A stretch of 64,000 bases of DNA from Adiantum capillus-veneris (lineage: Eukaryota; Streptophyta; Polypodiopsida; Polypodiales; Pteridaceae), in contig CM043958.1 in NCBI GenBank assembly GCA_014529385.2, positions 83,013,525 through 83,077,524 of the forward strand. The letters run 5' to 3'. Shown one piece after another: positions 60,743 through 64,000 of the stretch. The notes under the pieces were generated by a model. That model did not search any database and had not been told where the DNA came from. It saw nothing but the letters and a program-made list of their open reading frames with translations. Position numbers and translations under genes: made by a program. Within the stretch, counting starts at the first letter, position 1. Each line of letters opens with the position of its first letter.

Positions 60743-62699
60743 TATGTTTAGCAGGATAGATCTAAAGAGTGGGTACCATCAGATACGCATTAGATCAGAG
60801 GATGTGCACAAGACTGCTTTTAGAACGACGTTTGGCCTTTACGAATTTTTAGTGATGCCCTTTGGTCTCACAAATGCTCCTGTTACGTTCAATAGGATGA
60901 TGGACAGAATTTTCCGTCCACACCAGCAGTTTGTTGGTACATTCTTTGATGACATGATAGTCTACTCAAAGAATGAAGAGGAGCATAGGCATCACTTGGC
61001 CATTGTGTTCAAAGAGTTACGCAGTCATAAGTTGCTCATCAATGCAAAGAAAAGTGAGTTTTTTCTGGAAGAGATTCACTTTCTGGGACACATTGTCTCA
61101 AAGGATGGTGTCAGAATGGATCCTGCAAAAGTTGAAGCGATCAAGTCATGGCCAGATTTGAAGACGGTGCATGATGTCCGAAGCTTCTTGGGACTGAGCT
61201 CCTATTACAGAAGGTTTATCTGAAATTTCGCTGAGATTGCTTCACCTTTACATGCTCTTCAAAAGAAGGCAGTCACCTTTAGATGGACACAAAAAGAGAT
61301 TTCAGCTTTTAATCTCTTAAAAGAAAAGATGACTTCAGATCCATTCATTGTGTTGCCAGATCTTAGGAAGTCGTTTGTGGTCCAGTGTGAAGCCTGCAGT
61401 AGTAGGATTGGTGCAGTGCTAATGCAAGATGGCAGGGTAGTAGCCTATGAGAGCAGAATTTTGCAAGGGCCAGAGATGACCATGCAGGTCTATGAGAAAG
61501 AGTTATTGGCTGTGATTCATGCGCTCTTAAGTTGGAAACACTACTTGCTAGGTGCAGATTTCGTTGTCCAAACGGACCATCAGACCTTGCGCTACTTCTT
61601 GACACATACAAAGTTATCTGAGAAGCATATGCGATGGGCAAATATCTTGTCCATGTTCCATTTTCAGATTGTGCATGTGGAAGGCAAGAAGAATGTTGTG
61701 GCTGATGCCTTGTCAAGGAAGCCACAAATTTCAGCTGTGTCAATTCCTTATCATCATGAACTTGATGATATGAGGGAACAATATGAAAGTGATGAAGATT
61801 TTGCAAGGGTCTTCGAGCAGCTAATGCATGGACAACGTCATGAACACTATCTCCATCAAAGATGGATTCATGATGATGCATGGCAGATTGTGTGTCACAA
61901 AGCCATTGCGACGCAAAGTTATGGAAGAGAGTCATGTCCCACCGTATGCAGGGCATCGTGGTATCGATGCTACAGTTAAAGCGGTTGAGACATTCTTCTA
62001 CTGGCCTACATTGAGAAGAGATGTGGATGCCTTTGTGCGAGAATGCCTAATATGCCAAAAGGTCAAGTTTGACAGGCAAAAGGCACCAGGGTTATTGCAA
62101 CCACTACCTATTCCAGATAAACCATGGGAAAGTATTGCTATGGATTTTATCTTTGATCTTCCGAGAACGTAGATAGGAAACGATGGTATTTGGACCATTA
62201 TTTGTAGATTTAGCAAATAGGCTCATTTTATTCCTGTCAGGAAGAAGATAAAACCAGATCAGATGGCACGCTTGTTTATGAGCAATATTTTCAAGTATCA
62301 TGGCATGCCACAGTCGATTGTTAGTGACCGTGATCCACGCATGACAAGTTTGTTCTGGAGAGGCTTGTTTGAGAATATGGGCACAACGCTCAAATTCTCT
62401 TCGTCATTTCATCCTCAAACAGATGGCCAGTTAGAAGAGGCAAATTCTACTGTCCTAGATGATTAGATCTGCTGAAGTGTTATGTGTCAGAGCATAAAGG
62501 AAAGTGGGAGCAGTACTTGCCATTGGTGGAGTATGCATACAATAATACAGTGCATTCATCAACTGGCAAGGCACCTTTTGAGATAGTTGAAGGTGGCAAG
62601 AAAGTTCCTCCCATACTGCATACAAAGGACAAGATATTTGAAGCAGATAAGTATGTTCAGGACATGGATGAAATGTACAAGAAGGTCAATGTAACAGAC
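60743..62699 (+). pseudogene. Gypsy-3 RT (rest), RNase H and integrase
   Basis: Resumes at M-F-S-R-I-D-L-K-S-G-Y-H-Q-I. RT catalytic F-F-D-D-M-I-V-Y-S at about 60940. A TGA at 61221 interrupts Y-Y-R-R-F-I. RNase H (61329-61730: C-E-A-C-S-S-R-I-G, Y-E-K-E-L-L, T-D-H-Q-T-L), V-V-A-D-A-L-S-R-K-P, then integrase after frameshifts near 61870-61900 (C-L-I-C-Q-K-V-K, M-D-F-I-F-D-L-P, S-D-R-D-P-R-M-T, H-P-Q-T-D-G-Q, E-Y-A-Y-N-N). It ends at M-Y-K-K-V-N (62699), where Gypsy-4b begins. The integrase C terminus is beyond the window. Confidence 0.9.
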
Positions 62700-63253
62700 T
62701 TGGACACTCCCAAGTCAAGAATCAACCGTGACAACTCCAAATAACCACTTCCAAAACAATTCACAGATCACAATACTGGCCCGGCGGAGTTCCGTGCCTA
62801 GAGATATTGGCCCCAAAGACTGGCGCCCCTTTTGGTATTTCTTTTTATATTAATCAAATCAAAGTATAAGAGAGTGGCTAGGGTTTCACTCTCAGACTCT
62901 GCTCCAGATGCTCTGAGAAGTGAGGCCCTCACCACTAATTTAAAGGTTACAAGGGATGCCCAAAAGCAGAGCCCCAAAAGCTTGAAAGCAAAAGCAGATT
63001 CTCTCTCTCTCTCTCTCTCAATGAGAGTCAGTAAAAAGCAAGTTCTCTTTTTCTCTTTCTTTCTCCCAAATCAAAGCGAAAACCTGAGATCTGCGTCGCT
63101 CAAAATTTCCTTTTAATTTTTTTTAAAAAAAATTTCAGCCTCTGGGATTTCCGGAAATTAGGGTTTCTGGCAGAAATTAGGGTTTGCAAGAATTTCAGGG
63201 TTTCTGGCAGAAATTAGGGTTTCTGTTGTCCGCCACGTCATCACTTTGTGACA
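62700..63253 (-). repeat. Gypsy-4b 3' LTR
   Basis: 554 bp, TGTAACAGACTTGG to TTTGTGACA. The telo-box cluster is conserved (about 63155-63225). Confidence 0.93.
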
Positions 63254-64000
63254 TACCTCCCTCTTGAAAGCATTGTAATCGACCGCGATTACGCCTGCAA
63301 AACCGACAAAAGCCATAAATCGTCTTAGCAGACACTGACTGTTAGTTCCTATGTACTAGGAACACACATCTAGCACATGTACAAAATCGACAGTCACATC
63401 ACACGACATCACAGGACATCACCAGACATCACAGGACATCACATGACATTCAACATTCATTCGGATCTTAGACCATGATTTATCGGCAATGTAGCTAGCA
63501 ATCACATCTAGGTCCAATCGAGACCTCATCGATGTCCGATTGACTAACCCCTATTGCAACCATGTCTATTCGAGATCAATCAGACCAAAATGCTGCAGTC
63601 ATTTCGTCTATCAGTTCCTGCACTCACAAGAAGTCAAGAACAAATCAGTATCATAATCAGGAATTCCATTTCATAAAGTCATGCAGCAGAATACTGTCAG
63701 CTCTCAGTATCCCTGAAGCTCAAAGAGACATCAGTGACTTCAGTATCAAAATCGAGGCATCTGTTGACAAAGGAGCGGAGTAACTCCCCTCTTGTGCATC
63801 CCACTGCACCAGATCTTCGGCCAAGCTAAGTTTTTGGGTTCCGTTTGGAGTAGACTATGCTAAACCAAAACATTGAGGTAAAGTTTCACAATCCGAGGAG
63901 TATCTGCTAGGTCCTCCTCCTCCATCCACTTCGCATCAAATACAGGAAAGTTCTTGAACTAAACCAAGAACCGCCTTTCTTCGTATCATTATGTGCCAAA
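62700..64000 (-). mobile_element. Gypsy-4b: second Gypsy-4 copy, cut by the window end
   Basis: LTR 62700-63253 followed by the same 3' noncoding region (63254 on) and the start of the chromodomain end seen in Gypsy-4a (54778 on), nearly identical for about 750 bp. It is a 3' end on the minus strand. Left flank GTCAA (62695-62699) is the expected target duplication; its partner lies outside. Near 63975 it lacks about 11 bp present in 4a, inside the chromodomain-region ORF. Confidence 0.93.

Larger units (their letters stand above)
50041..64000 (+). mobile_element. Gypsy-3: decayed Ty3/Gypsy element hosting Gypsy-4a and 4b; right end outside the window
   Basis: The 5' LTR (50041-51532 by inference) is followed directly by a tRNA-Glu-type PBS. 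Gag-protease-RT runs 51640-54215, resumes after Gypsy-4a at 60738/60743, and continues through RNase H and integrase to 62699, where Gypsy-4b begins. The duplication GCAGC (54211-54215 and 60738-60742) restores the RT frame when Gypsy-4a is removed. In-frame stops (52966, 53809, 61221, about 62170, 62215, 62464) and frameshifts make it inactive. Gag and RT resemble Gypsy-4, so the host and the invader are related chromoviruses or near relatives. Confidence 0.9.

Overview
The window looks like transposon-dense nuclear DNA of a land plant. There are no bacterial-style gene clusters. Nearly all long reading frames are Ty1/Copia or Ty3/Gypsy polyproteins bounded by LTRs, primer-binding sites (PBS), polypurine tracts (PPT) and 5-bp target duplications. 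The only confident host gene is the first exon of a plant-type tetraspanin (41543-42031, + strand). Decayed pentatricopeptide-repeat (PPR) fragments lie at about 10270-10500, 20816-20948 and 39778-39990. Large PPR families plus mixed Copia and Gypsy nests fit a large-genome plant. A fern or other seed-free plant is possible but cannot be shown from the sequence. Element names used here (Gypsy-0, Copia-2 and so on) are labels for this window only.

Layout. 1-9010: 3' part of Gypsy-0, an internally deleted relative of Gypsy-1, split by Copia-A (669-5814, minus, duplication ACAGT). 9011-12938: mostly unrecognised sequence with a PPR relic and a CT/GT microsatellite. 12939-16063: minus-strand Copia relics. 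16070-19583: a decayed chromovirus (Gypsy-B, plus) ending in a G-run PPT. 20164-20378: a short inverted-repeat element. 20949-26126: complete, young Copia-2 (duplication GTCAT). 26146-39730: complete 13.6-kb Gypsy-1 (duplication TGCGG). Copia-2 and Gypsy-1 lie 19 bp apart inside a PPR pseudogene. 40020-43400: SINE-like elements, the tetraspanin exon and a doubtful minus-strand exon. 43455-50040: pieces of LTR elements, including a shrunken minus-strand Gypsy and a self-nested LTR family (family D). 50041 to past 62699: Gypsy-3 (plus), pierced by two minus-strand copies of one chromovirus family, Gypsy-4a (54216-60737, duplication GCAGC) and Gypsy-4b (62700 to beyond the window).

Most interesting: Gypsy-1 encodes two retropepsin-like domains. 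One is in the normal place before reverse transcriptase but has D-G-G instead of D-S/T-G. A second, with a canonical D-T-G, lies after the integrase and is followed by a basic region with four W-V/I-P-K motifs. The family also has a second, internal PPT and a small ORF after pol. The shrunken relative Gypsy-0 has lost RT, RNase H and integrase through a 4-kb in-frame deletion, yet keeps the W-x-P-K region open. Insertion order is readable: Gypsy-0 before Copia-A; PPR gene before Copia-2 and Gypsy-1; Gypsy-3 before Gypsy-4a and 4b; a family-D element before its own solo LTR.
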